Source: Candidatus Zixiibacteriota bacterium
GTDB lineage: Bacteria > Zixibacteria > MSB-5A5 > GN15 > FEB-12
DNA length: 25,840 bases
NCBI GenBank assembly: GCA_003641405.1
Contig: QNAF01000004.1
Span: forward strand, 1 to 25,840
Reading direction: 5' to 3'
Positions 7,553 to 15,263 of the stretch are shown here, in pieces. Positions within the stretch are counted from its first letter, which is position 1; each line of letters begins with the position of its first letter. The translations under genes and the position numbers were made by a program. The notes below the pieces were generated by a model that was not told where the DNA came from, did not search any database, and saw nothing but the letters and a program-made list of their open reading frames with translations.

Positions 7553-8329
7553 TCAACCCCCGAAAGTTTCCACCAGGCGAAACAGCTTGCGACAGGTGCG
7601 ATCAGTGACTTTCTCGATTTCACCGGCAGGCACACCTCGCAGTTCCGCCAGCTTGTCACACACCAGTGAAACATACGCTGGTCGGTTTGTCTTTCCACGA
7701 TGCGGCACTGGCGTCAGGTAAGGGGCATCGGTCTCAAGCATGATTTTGTCCAAGGGAACTTCAGCGGCCATCCTCGCCATGCCGGAGTTCTTGTACGTAA
7801 TCACCCCCCCCACGGAAATGATAAAGCCAAGATCAAACACACGGGAAGCATCGCCGGCATCCCCAGAGAAACAGTGAAACACGCCGCCGGGCAGGTTGTG
7901 CGCATACTTTTCCACGATCTCAATGGTCTCCTCGAAAGCCTCTCGCGTGTGGATAACAACCGGCATCTTCATCTCAACGGCCAACTGTAGCTGCCGATTG
8001 AAGGTCTTCCTCTGCACCGGTCGCGGAGAAAGATCACGGTAGTAGTCAAGGCCAATCTCGCCTATTGCCACTACCCTGTCGGTAGCAGCCAACTTCTTCA
8101 GTTGTGCGAATGTACCGTCAGTGAGCGTTTTGGCGTCGTGAGGATGTATGCCCACAGTCGCCCGGATAGCATCGTGCGTCTGGGCCAGTTTCACTGAACG
8201 TTCTGAACTGGCAAGGTCGGCCCCCACATTGATGATAGTGTGAATCCCGGCTGTGCGCGCTTCTTCGATGACATCCTCACGGATGCCGTCGAAGGCGTCA
8301 AAATCAAGATGACAATGGGAATCGATCAT
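7553..8329 (-). CDS. tatD: TatD-family metal-dependent deoxyribonuclease
   Basis: Amidohydrolase-fold metal-dependent nuclease of the TatD/YcfH/YabD group, implicated in 3'-5' DNA processing and repair and in D-aminoacyl-tRNA turnover in some members. All metal-site motifs are visible: IDSHCHLD at the N-terminus, AIGEIGLDYY, VIHTREA, GVFHCFSG and MLETDAPYL. It has 258 residues, the family norm. The start ATG shares one base with the metG stop (TGATG), so the two are translationally coupled. The metG-tatD pair is one of the most conserved bacterial gene neighbourhoods. Which TatD subfamily it belongs to cannot be decided by eye. Confidence 0.94.
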   Translation of the reverse strand: MIDSHCHLDFDAFDGIREDVIEEARTAGIHTIINVGADLASSERSVKLAQTHDAIRATVGIHPHDAKTLTDGTFAQLKKLAATDRVVAIGEIGLDYYRDLSPRPVQRKTFNRQLQLAVEMKMPVVIHTREAFEETIEIVEKYAHNLPGGVFHCFSGDAGDASRVFDLGFIISVGGVITYKNSGMARMAAEVPLDKIMLETDAPYLTPVPHRGKTNRPAYVSLVCDKLAELRGVPAGEIEKVTDRTCRKLFRLVETFGG

Positions 8330-10257
8330 CAGGAAACTTTGGCGCCGGGCGGAAGGTCACCGTCGGGAACCAGCACAAACAGCTTCTTCCCCTTCTTGCA
8401 CGCCAGCAACATCCCATTGGACTCCACGCCACGAATCACTGCCGGTTTCAGATTCGTAACAACGATAACTTTCTTGTCTACTATATCATCGAGTTCATAA
8501 TGCTCGGCAATACCTGCTACAATCTGTTGCTTGCCGCCGCCTGCATCGACCTGCAGCTTGAGCAGCTTGTCCGCACCTTCGACGCGCTCCGCCTCCAATA
8601 CCCGGGCTACTCTCAAATCAGCCCGTGCAAATTCCGAGATGTCCAGCAGCCCGGCTTGGTCATCCGCTTTCCCGACGGAAGATGCTGCTGCCTTCTTCTC
8701 GGCCTTTGCTTTAACATCCTGCCGCGGAAACACTGCGCGGTCCACAGAGACCAATGTTCCGGGTTGCAACTCGAAAAACTTCAGGGCATGGTCCAGGGTC
8801 AACGTAGATTCATCGAGGCTGAACAGCGAGCGAATCTCAGTCATCTTGCGTGGCATAACCGGGTATAGTACAATTGACACAATGCGGATGACTTCACAAC
8901 TCGCATAGAGAATGCCACCCAGCTTCTCCATCTCTCCCTGTTTAGCCAGTAGCCACGGTGTCGTATCATTGAAGAACTTGTTGGCTGCCCTGACGAGACT
9001 GATGGCTTCTGCAATGGCATGAGTCAATCGAAAGTGCTTGATATGCTCATACACCTGCCCCGGCAGTTTCTCAGCCTGCTCAACCAACTCATCAAGCCCA
9101 TCAATTGATTTGAAAGGTCCGGGCAACTTTCCATCGAAATTGACCATTACCATCTTGCCGACTCGCGAGACGAGATTACCCAGATCGTTGGCAAGGTCAG
9201 AGTTGTACTGCTGCACGAACCGTTTTGCCTGGATATCGCCATCAATCCCGAACGGATACTGCGTCAGCAACAGATAGCGGGTCCCGTCCGGTCCAAACTC
9301 CTTGACCATATCGCCGGGGTCGATCTGGTTGCCCAAGGTTTTGGACATCTTGTCGCCGTCGACCGTGAAGAAACCATGAAGGAAAAGCGTATCCGGCAAC
9401 TTGATCCCGGCCGCCATTAACATCGCTGGCCAGTACAAACAGTGAAATTTCAGAATATCCTTGGCCATGAGGTGAACAACCTCTGACTGGTTCCACCACT
9501 TGCCGAACAACTCCGGATCGTCTCCGTAACCTATGGCATTGATGTAATTGGACAGGGCATCCACCCAGACGTAAGCGACCTGGTTTTCATCAAAGGGAAG
9601 TGGAATCCCCCACTCAACACGTTCGCGTGACAGGGAAAAATCAGACAGATCCTGACCAATCAGGCCAAGCACTTCACGACGGCGCTCTTCGGGAAGTATG
9701 GTCAACTCTCCCGATTCGATCTTCTCCTTGATTTTGCCAAGAAATGCCGTAAGCCGGAAGAAATAGTTTTTTTCCTTGAGCTTCTGCGGTGCTGTCTTAT
9801 GATCAGGGCACACGCCGTCTACTAACTCTTTCTCCGTGATGAATTTCTCGCAGCCGGTACAATACAATCCTTCGTAGTAATCAGAGTAGACAACGTCCCG
9901 ACCGTCGTCAGTCTTTGCCTCTTTGAGTGCTGTCAGAATCTTGCGGACGCCATCCATATGCCTTTTCGATGTCGCCCGAATGAAGTAGTCGTTGCTGATA
10001 TCGAGGTTCTTCCATGCCGTCTTGAAGTTACCAACAATGCGATCGCAGTATTCCTGGGGAGTAACACCTGCTTTGTGAGCGGCCTCGGCAACCTTGGTGC
10101 CATGCTCGTCGGTTCCGGTAACAAAGTGTGTATCTCTCCCTGCCAGCTTCTGAAAGCGTGCTATCGTGTCGGCGGCGATTGTCGTATAAGCATGCCCGAT
10201 ATGCGGGATGTCGTTCACATAATAAATCGGTGTTGTGATATAGAATGGTCTGGTCAA
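8329..10257 (-). CDS. metG: Methionyl-tRNA synthetase with C-terminal tRNA-binding domain (TTG start)
   Basis: Class I synthetase that charges tRNA-Met. The N-terminus FYITTPIYYVNDIPHIGHAY contains HIGH at 19-22. A single zinc knuckle C133-x2-C136...C150-x2-H153 is of the Thermus/Aquifex kind. KMSKT is at 303-307. After the helical anticodon domain, residues of about 535-642 form an EMAP-II/Trbp111-type tRNA-binding domain (FARADLRVARV...), which usually makes the enzyme dimeric. Full length is 642 residues. The start is TTG at 10257, supported by GGAG seven bases upstream and by the canonical N-terminus. It follows ricT by 24 bases and its stop overlaps the tatD start. Confidence 0.96.
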   Translation of the reverse strand: MTRPFYITTPIYYVNDIPHIGHAYTTIAADTIARFQKLAGRDTHFVTGTDEHGTKVAEAAHKAGVTPQEYCDRIVGNFKTAWKNLDISNDYFIRATSKRHMDGVRKILTALKEAKTDDGRDVVYSDYYEGLYCTGCEKFITEKELVDGVCPDHKTAPQKLKEKNYFFRLTAFLGKIKEKIESGELTILPEERRREVLGLIGQDLSDFSLSRERVEWGIPLPFDENQVAYVWVDALSNYINAIGYGDDPELFGKWWNQSEVVHLMAKDILKFHCLYWPAMLMAAGIKLPDTLFLHGFFTVDGDKMSKTLGNQIDPGDMVKEFGPDGTRYLLLTQYPFGIDGDIQAKRFVQQYNSDLANDLGNLVSRVGKMVMVNFDGKLPGPFKSIDGLDELVEQAEKLPGQVYEHIKHFRLTHAIAEAISLVRAANKFFNDTTPWLLAKQGEMEKLGGILYASCEVIRIVSIVLYPVMPRKMTEIRSLFSLDESTLTLDHALKFFELQPGTLVSVDRAVFPRQDVKAKAEKKAAASSVGKADDQAGLLDISEFARADLRVARVLEAERVEGADKLLKLQVDAGGGKQQIVAGIAEHYELDDIVDKKVIVVTNLKPAVIRGVESNGMLLACKKGKKLFVLVPDGDLPPGAKVS

Positions 10258-10281
10258 AGCACTTCTCCGTCAGATGAACGG

Positions 10282-11190
10282 TTATTCAGTCTCCTCAGAA
10301 GAGTCTTCTAGCCTCTTGAGTTCCATTTCTTCTTTGTTCTCTACCCGGCCGGGTGGTTCGGCTTTTCCGGAATGACGACGTGGTCCTTTTCCGGCAGAAT
10401 TGAGGATATCGACGACTTTTATCCTGCATGGCGGTTCTCCCTCACAACGCAGCAGCGCCTCCTCGGCAAAGACATCTATGCGTTCTATCGTGCCAGTTCC
10501 CTTAGTTGTCTCAACGGTAGCACCAACATGCGGAAACTGCTTTTTCACGCTTTCGTAGAGATCAAGCTCATATCGCAGACAGCACAGCAGGCGACCACAA
10601 TTACCCGAGATCTTTGATGGGTTCAGCGAAAGGTCCTGTATACGTGCATGCTGAGTAGAAATTGGTGCGAAATCCTGCAAGTGGCCGTTGCAATACTGCC
10701 GCCGACCACACACACCGTAACCGTCAAGTCGCTGGGCCTCATCTCGCACACCTATCTGGCGAAGTTCAATTCGGGTCCGATATCGAGCCGCCAAATCTCG
10801 AACAAGAGCTCTGAAATCAACACGATGGGCGGCTGTAAAAAAGAAAGTTATCTTGTTGCCGTCGAACTGGCACTCAGTATCAATGATCTTCATGTTCAGA
10901 CCGTGCTTGCGGATTAACTGCACAACTTCCTTCTGATACTCCACTTCGTTGGTCCTCAGCCTTTCCAGACGACTCTGATCTTCGTCTCCAGCAGGACGCA
11001 GAATTGATCGAGGCCTCCTGGAACCGGAGAAATCCATATCCGCTTCGATCTTCTTCGTCAAACGGCCAATGTGCTCCCCCTGCTCCACCTGAGTAATAAC
11101 GTACTCATTTAGGTTCAACGAATGGTAGTAACTATTGAAGAACAACTCCCGTCGGGAGCCTTTGAATTCAACCTGATATATCTCAGCCAC
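10282..11190 (-). CDS. ricT: PSP1-domain protein, RicT/YaaT family
   Basis: A 302-residue PSP1-domain protein. In Bacillus subtilis RicT (YaaT) works with RicA and RicF as an iron-sulfur complex that affects RNase Y-dependent mRNA maturation; in Gram-negative lineages its role is less clear. The diagnostic cysteine motifs are present: CGRRQYC (C161, C167) and the block NPSKISGNCGRLLCCLRYE with C198, C203 and C204. The KOW-like segment PHVGATVETTKGTGTIERI follows. The start is GTG at 11190, with GGAGG seven bases upstream and the typical N-terminus (V)AEIYQVEFKG. It overlaps the end of holB by eight bases. The holB-ricT pairing is the same as in Bacillus. The extreme C-terminus is lysine/glutamate-rich and probably disordered. 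Confidence 0.88.
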   Translation of the reverse strand: MAEIYQVEFKGSRRELFFNSYYHSLNLNEYVITQVEQGEHIGRLTKKIEADMDFSGSRRPRSILRPAGDEDQSRLERLRTNEVEYQKEVVQLIRKHGLNMKIIDTECQFDGNKITFFFTAAHRVDFRALVRDLAARYRTRIELRQIGVRDEAQRLDGYGVCGRRQYCNGHLQDFAPISTQHARIQDLSLNPSKISGNCGRLLCCLRYELDLYESVKKQFPHVGATVETTKGTGTIERIDVFAEEALLRCEGEPPCRIKVVDILNSAGKGPRRHSGKAEPPGRVENKEEMELKRLEDSSEETE

Positions 11191-12346
11191 CAGTGGCCTC
11201 CTGATCGATACTATCACCCGGCACGGCCAGGTCTGATCTAAGTTTAAGGGCCAGAGCAAGTAACGAAATTGCAATATGGACGTTCCTGGGGAAATCCGCA
11301 AGTGTCTTCTTTAGCGTCGTTACCGCTGCCGACACTGCATTGCTATTTGCGAAAGGAACCGCCAGATGTTTGATCTCATTGGTGAAATCTACATTGACGA
11401 GATCATCCTCGGCCCCGGTCTGAGCGTACATAGCACAGTCACGTATCAATGACTGCCACAAGCGCACAAGCTCTGTGGCCGCTCCACGATCTCGAAAGTC
11501 CATAAGTTCGAATATCTGCGAGAGGGCAGCCGGTGCAGGCTCCGTGATAAGTGACTTAAACAGAAGTAACCCGACTGCGCGACGGCTGGATTCGTCGCCG
11601 TCTTCAGGTTGGGCCATATCAATCGCCCGCCCCAACACACCTTCTGACAAGCGGGCCAGAAGCTGCGCATGCGTTTCAGTCAAATCGTACTTTTCCTGAA
11701 GATATTCTATGACGGCCAACTCAGGTAGTCTCTCCAGCCGGATCTTCTGAGCGCGGGATTGGATGGTCGGCAACAACGCATCTGGCTTTTCGGCTGTTAA
11801 GATTATCACAGTGTCAGCGGGTGGTTCCTCTATAAGTTTCAGCAGGGCATCAGTAGAGGACTGTCTCATCTTCTCCATCTGGTAGAAAACAACAACACGG
11901 GTCACTCCGGCCGCAGGACGGATAGAAGTACTCCTCTTTACTCTGCGGGCCAGGCTGATGGGGATATTGATCGGCGAGGATGTATCCAGCATCTTGAACG
12001 GCTCAAGCCGCTTCTGCTCCAGTACTTCGTTAGTAAAGTCGATAGCCTCTGAGTCGTTTTTGTGAGAGCGAATTGGCACTACGAATTGCAGACCCTCGAA
12101 ATTGAGAGCACGAATCGTTCGGCACTGACGGCACTCGCCGCAGGGATAGCTGATTGAGGAATCATCGCCATCGCCAATGGGTTGCTCACAATTGAGCAAC
12201 GCCGCAAATTCAACTGCCAGCGACCAGTCGCCGACACCTTCACGACCGTGAAACAGGTATGTTGATGCAACACGACCAGCCCTGAACGACCTCGAAAGGA
12301 TCGACCAGGCTTTGTGCTGTGCCCTGGCTATACTAAAGTGACTCAA
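11183..12346 (-). CDS. holB: DNA polymerase III delta' subunit (HolB-like)
   Basis: AAA+ clamp-loader subunit of the replicase. The N-terminus SIARAQHKAWSILSRSF resembles the usual delta' opening. The P-loop region GREGVGDW (34-41) lacks the lysine and threonine of a working Walker A, as expected for the non-hydrolysing delta' subunit. A zinc module is visible (C53, then C69-x2-C72-x2-C75). KLIEEPPADTVIILTAE and the sensor-1-region motif IQSRAQKIRL follow. At 387 residues it has normal length. The start is TTG at 12346, 14 bases inside the end of the envC-like gene; no better in-frame start is near. The arginine-finger SRC motif reads SRA. DnaX is less likely because there is no functional P-loop. 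Confidence 0.87.
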   Translation of the reverse strand: MSHFSIARAQHKAWSILSRSFRAGRVASTYLFHGREGVGDWSLAVEFAALLNCEQPIGDGDDSSISYPCGECRQCRTIRALNFEGLQFVVPIRSHKNDSEAIDFTNEVLEQKRLEPFKMLDTSSPINIPISLARRVKRSTSIRPAAGVTRVVVFYQMEKMRQSSTDALLKLIEEPPADTVIILTAEKPDALLPTIQSRAQKIRLERLPELAVIEYLQEKYDLTETHAQLLARLSEGVLGRAIDMAQPEDGDESSRRAVGLLLFKSLITEPAPAALSQIFELMDFRDRGAATELVRLWQSLIRDCAMYAQTGAEDDLVNVDFTNEIKHLAVPFANSNAVSAAVTTLKKTLADFPRNVHIAISLLALALKLRSDLAVPGDSIDQEATGG

Positions 12347-13502
12347 TGTTTATCCACTCAACCGGATCAAGCGGTTCGCTACCTCGGCGTAACTCGAACC
12401 TGACAATACCATCTTCGCCGGATTTTCCCAGATCAGAGCGAGTCTGAAGATACTGTCCCTCTGACACGACCACTTCACCGAGACCGGCGTAAGTTGTGTA
12501 GTACTGATGATCATGATTGATAATCACAAAATTGCCATAACCACGTAAATTCCCGGCGAAAGCAACTGTTCCTGAGGCCACCGTGACGACCTTGCGCCCT
12601 GACCGACCCTGGATCGTGATCCCGGGCGAGAACGATTTCAGCCGGGTGATTTCGTCAATGTGCTCACCATATCCCAGTATCACCGTCCCGTGGTAAGGAG
12701 AGGGCAGATGCCCTTGCAGCCCGGCAAATGCCGATGGCCCACCGGTTGCATGACTACTGCCCGAAGCACGTCTTCGTTTTTCTTCCAGGCGGGCAATAAT
12801 GTCAGCCATCTCTTCGGCGGCAGTCTCCAGCATGATAACATGATCAGCCTCGGTCATGCTCTTTCGACGTATTTGATCCAGATCCTTTTGAGATTTCTGT
12901 TTCAGAGACGTACCGAGCGCAAAACTGGTCTCTTTGTCTTTTTTCAACCCTCGGATCGTCTTCCGCATACCTGTTAGATCACCCAGATCGGCAATGGACT
13001 GCCCCAGCAGCCCCGATGCCTCTTCAATATTCGCGTGCTCGTAGTTTGCCAGAGCCGAAAGATATACAACCTTGCGGTGTAGCTCCAGCTCACGATTGGG
13101 GTTCTCCGTCAACGATATCTTGGGCATGTGAGCAATCAGGTAGAAGCAGCGGATATTTCCCAGGTACCTGCGGTTATTACGATCCAGCAACTCCTGATAC
13201 TCGGTCAGCAGAGAATCAGCTCTTGTGATATCTGATTGCACCTGTCCTAATTCTCTATTAAGTCGCCGGATAACTTTGCGATCGGATTCAATCTTCTGAT
13301 CGTGCCCGCTGATCCGAGACTGCACTGCTTTTTCAGCAGATTGCAAAGAATCCAGCAACTGTCGACCTTGCTCAACATCTCTGCGCATCTGATCCAATTC
13401 TTCCTTCTGATCAAGAATATCCCGTCTGTCATCACCCCTGGCAACCTGAGCATACAGAGCCAACAACAGGATGACCGCAGCGAATGTCCAGCGAATATTC
13501 AT
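12333..13502 (-). CDS. EnvC-like murein hydrolase activator: coiled coil plus degenerate LytM (M23) domain
   Basis: A 389-residue exported protein with a signal peptide (residues 1-23), a long coiled-coil region (about 25-250) and a C-terminal LytM/peptidase M23 domain (about 270-389). This is the EnvC layout. In active M23 enzymes zinc is held by HxxGxD, YxHL and HxH-type motifs. Here the matching places read FSPGIT, YAGL and VRFEL, so no zinc ligand is recognisable, as in EnvC, which activates cell-wall amidases without cutting peptidoglycan itself. It follows ftsX by a single base, and FtsEX is the known partner of EnvC and of other coiled-coil hydrolase regulators at the division site. 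AGGA lies five bases before the ATG. No amidase gene is in the window. Confidence 0.82.
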   Translation of the reverse strand: MNIRWTFAAVILLLALYAQVARGDDRRDILDQKEELDQMRRDVEQGRQLLDSLQSAEKAVQSRISGHDQKIESDRKVIRRLNRELGQVQSDITRADSLLTEYQELLDRNNRRYLGNIRCFYLIAHMPKISLTENPNRELELHRKVVYLSALANYEHANIEEASGLLGQSIADLGDLTGMRKTIRGLKKDKETSFALGTSLKQKSQKDLDQIRRKSMTEADHVIMLETAAEEMADIIARLEEKRRRASGSSHATGGPSAFAGLQGHLPSPYHGTVILGYGEHIDEITRLKSFSPGITIQGRSGRKVVTVASGTVAFAGNLRGYGNFVIINHDHQYYTTYAGLGEVVVSEGQYLQTRSDLGKSGEDGIVRFELRRGSEPLDPVEWINIESL

Positions 13503-13503
13503 G

Positions 13504-14364
13504 CTATTCCTTCAGGAGCTTGCGAACACCGAAATAGCCGCTGATCCCACCCAGCAGGGCCGCAATAGCGCAGAAAATCACCATCTCGTCAGTTGTGGGA
13601 AACACAATCTCAATCTGACTGAATTGTATCCTTGTACTGCCGTACAATACAATTAACCACCCGGCAACCGCCGAAACGCCACCGATGAGAAAACCCTCGA
13701 TGATGAACGGAAAGGACACAAAAAGTCTGCCCGCACCAAGCAACATCATCTGGCGGAACCCGACTGCCCTCACACGGGTCATCAGTCGAATGCTGTTGGT
13801 GGAACTGACCAGTACCGTCCCAAGAATCAGCAGACCAAGAACCAGTCCAATCTCCAAAAATACCGATTTTGTATCCTCGGCTTTTTTCAGCCATTCTCGA
13901 CCATAGTAGATTTCCGAGATACCATCCATGTTCTGAAACTCTGATTGCATGGCCGCGAGGTCTGTCGAATTGAGATATTCGGGTTGTATCCTGACTAAGA
14001 ACGAGCGCGGCAACGGGTTGTTATCTTCGTAGCGGACTAGGAGATCCATGTCTACCAGGTCTGCAAGCTTTGCTCGTGCATCCTCACGGGATACATACGT
14101 AGCTGTAAAAACTCCCTCGGTTGAGAGAATCCTGCGACTCAGCAACGCTACGCTGGAGTCCGCGACTGTCCCGTCGATGTACACCTCGACTTCGATCTCA
14201 GATAAGAGCTCGCGGTAAAACCTGTCCGACGTTCCGGCGGCAATCCAGAAGAGATCGAACAGCAGAAATAGCAACGTCATCGACAGTATCGAAGCCAGCG
14301 CAGTCCCGGCGTTGCGATAGAGATTCCGGACCAATTCCCGGAAGATATGAGCGATCCGAGTCAT
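13504..14364 (-). CDS. ftsX: Cell-division ABC transporter-like permease FtsX
   Basis: A 286-residue inner-membrane protein with the FtsX layout: a cytoplasmic N-terminus (RELVRNLYRNAGTALASI), TM1 at about 22-44, a large periplasmic loop (about 45-165) that would contact the coiled-coil partner, then three TM segments near 168-190, 222-245 and 258-280. The motif IRLMTRVRAVGFRQMMLLGA matches the conserved cytoplasmic segment between TM2 and TM3. FtsX is not thought to move a substrate; it passes the FtsE ATPase state to periplasmic peptidoglycan hydrolase activators. The start ATG overlaps the ftsE stop by four bases (ATGA). Its partner FtsE has atypical nucleotide-binding motifs. Confidence 0.92.
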   Translation of the reverse strand: MTRIAHIFRELVRNLYRNAGTALASILSMTLLFLLFDLFWIAAGTSDRFYRELLSEIEVEVYIDGTVADSSVALLSRRILSTEGVFTATYVSREDARAKLADLVDMDLLVRYEDNNPLPRSFLVRIQPEYLNSTDLAAMQSEFQNMDGISEIYYGREWLKKAEDTKSVFLEIGLVLGLLILGTVLVSSTNSIRLMTRVRAVGFRQMMLLGAGRLFVSFPFIIEGFLIGGVSAVAGWLIVLYGSTRIQFSQIEIVFPTTDEMVIFCAIAALLGGISGYFGVRKLLKE

Positions 14365-15041
14365 ACCAGTTCCCCATCCTCCAAACGCAGCGAGATCGCG
14401 TCAGGGATATTGGTTGATGGCAGATCGGAGACAAGAATTAGCAAGGATCTACCAGACACGGCAACCTTGATCAGATACTCCGTCACCCGGCAGTATGTAC
14501 TTGGATCGAGTCCGGCCAGTGGTTCATCTATGATCATAAGCGGCTGACTCGCAATGCTGGCCCGTGCAAACTGCACCAGTGAACTCTCCACTCTCGTCAG
14601 ATTAGGCGGATATTTGCCCGCCAGCTTGAGGAGTGAGAACTCAGAGAGCATCCTGAGAAGCCGTTCCTGTTGGAGTTTTCTCCGCTCCCCAACCAGCACC
14701 AGCGGCAGAGTGATATTCTCCGCCACAGTCAATAAAGGCAACAATCCGAATGGACCGCCGACCCCACCTATCTGCCGACGTATCCGCCGGAGAATACGCT
14801 TGCGCCGACGCCGCACCTCGTGTCCAAAAAGCCGTACCCGCCCGCTCTCCACAGACCGCAAACCCACGAGCAACTCCGCCAAAAGCGTTTTGCCGGAACC
14901 GGATGCTCCAGAGACAATCACTGTCTGACCTGAATCAATAGTGAGATTCAGGTCACGAAATACCAACCCCCCGCGGTCAGTCCGAAGACTTACATTCTCA
15001 ATCTCAACTACGTGTTGTTTTTCAATCGAATCGTCCGTCAT
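14361..15041 (-). CDS. ftsE: FtsE-like ABC ATPase with degenerate Q-loop, signature and switch motifs
   Basis: A 226-residue ABC nucleotide-binding domain, assigned to FtsE because it overlaps ftsX by four bases and precedes an EnvC-like gene. Walker A is GASGSGKT (45-52), Walker B is LMIIDEP (168-174), and the D-loop AGLD is intact. The rest is unusual. The Q-loop place, FQD in Escherichia coli FtsE, reads GGP around residue 96. The ABC signature LSGGE reads LTRVE (148-152). The switch histidine (ATHD) is a serine (LVSD, 203-206). ATP binding is plausible, but a normal two-site hydrolysis cycle is not. The ATG at 15041 has only a weak ribosome site. A predicted promoter lies about 85 bases upstream, so ftsE starts the ten-gene unit. 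A LolD-type ABC ATPase is less likely given the neighbours. Confidence 0.85.
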   Translation of the reverse strand: MTDDSIEKQHVVEIENVSLRTDRGGLVFRDLNLTIDSGQTVIVSGASGSGKTLLAELLVGLRSVESGRVRLFGHEVRRRRKRILRRIRRQIGGVGGPFGLLPLLTVAENITLPLVLVGERRKLQQERLLRMLSEFSLLKLAGKYPPNLTRVESSLVQFARASIASQPLMIIDEPLAGLDPSTYCRVTEYLIKVAVSGRSLLILVSDLPSTNIPDAISLRLEDGELV

Positions 15042-15125
15042 CTTTGTCGGCCAATCTTTTTCGTATGCGCTCTCATCGTGGCGTACTCAGCGACCACCAT
15101 AGCCGCATAAAAAACACCATTGACA

Positions 15126-15153
15126 ATTATACAATTGACTGATTGGACAGCAA
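15126..15153 (-). promoter_or_regulatory. Predicted promoter of the ftsE-to-rluD unit
   Basis: On the minus strand: TTGCTG (15153-15148), 16 bases, perfect TATAAT (15131-15126). The -35 matches only 3 of 6, but the -10 is consensus and the element sits between the rho terminator and ftsE. The predicted leader is about 78 bases. Confidence 0.5.
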
Positions 15154-15154
15154 C

Positions 15155-15210
15155 AAAAACAGAGAAACCCACCCGACGGAATCCGGCTTCGACAGATTCC
15201 TCTGGGTGGG
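15155..15210 (-). terminator. Intrinsic terminator after rho
   Basis: On the minus strand, CCCACCC (15210-15204) pairs with GGGTGGG (15174-15168). After a three-base internal mismatch GGAATC pairs with GATTCC around an 11-base loop. TTTCTCTGTTTTTG follows. It lies 54 bases beyond the rho stop. Confidence 0.78.
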
Positions 15211-15263
15211 CTACCATCTGATGTACTCCCGAAAAGCTGTATTTGTCAACGCCTCAGAGCCCG

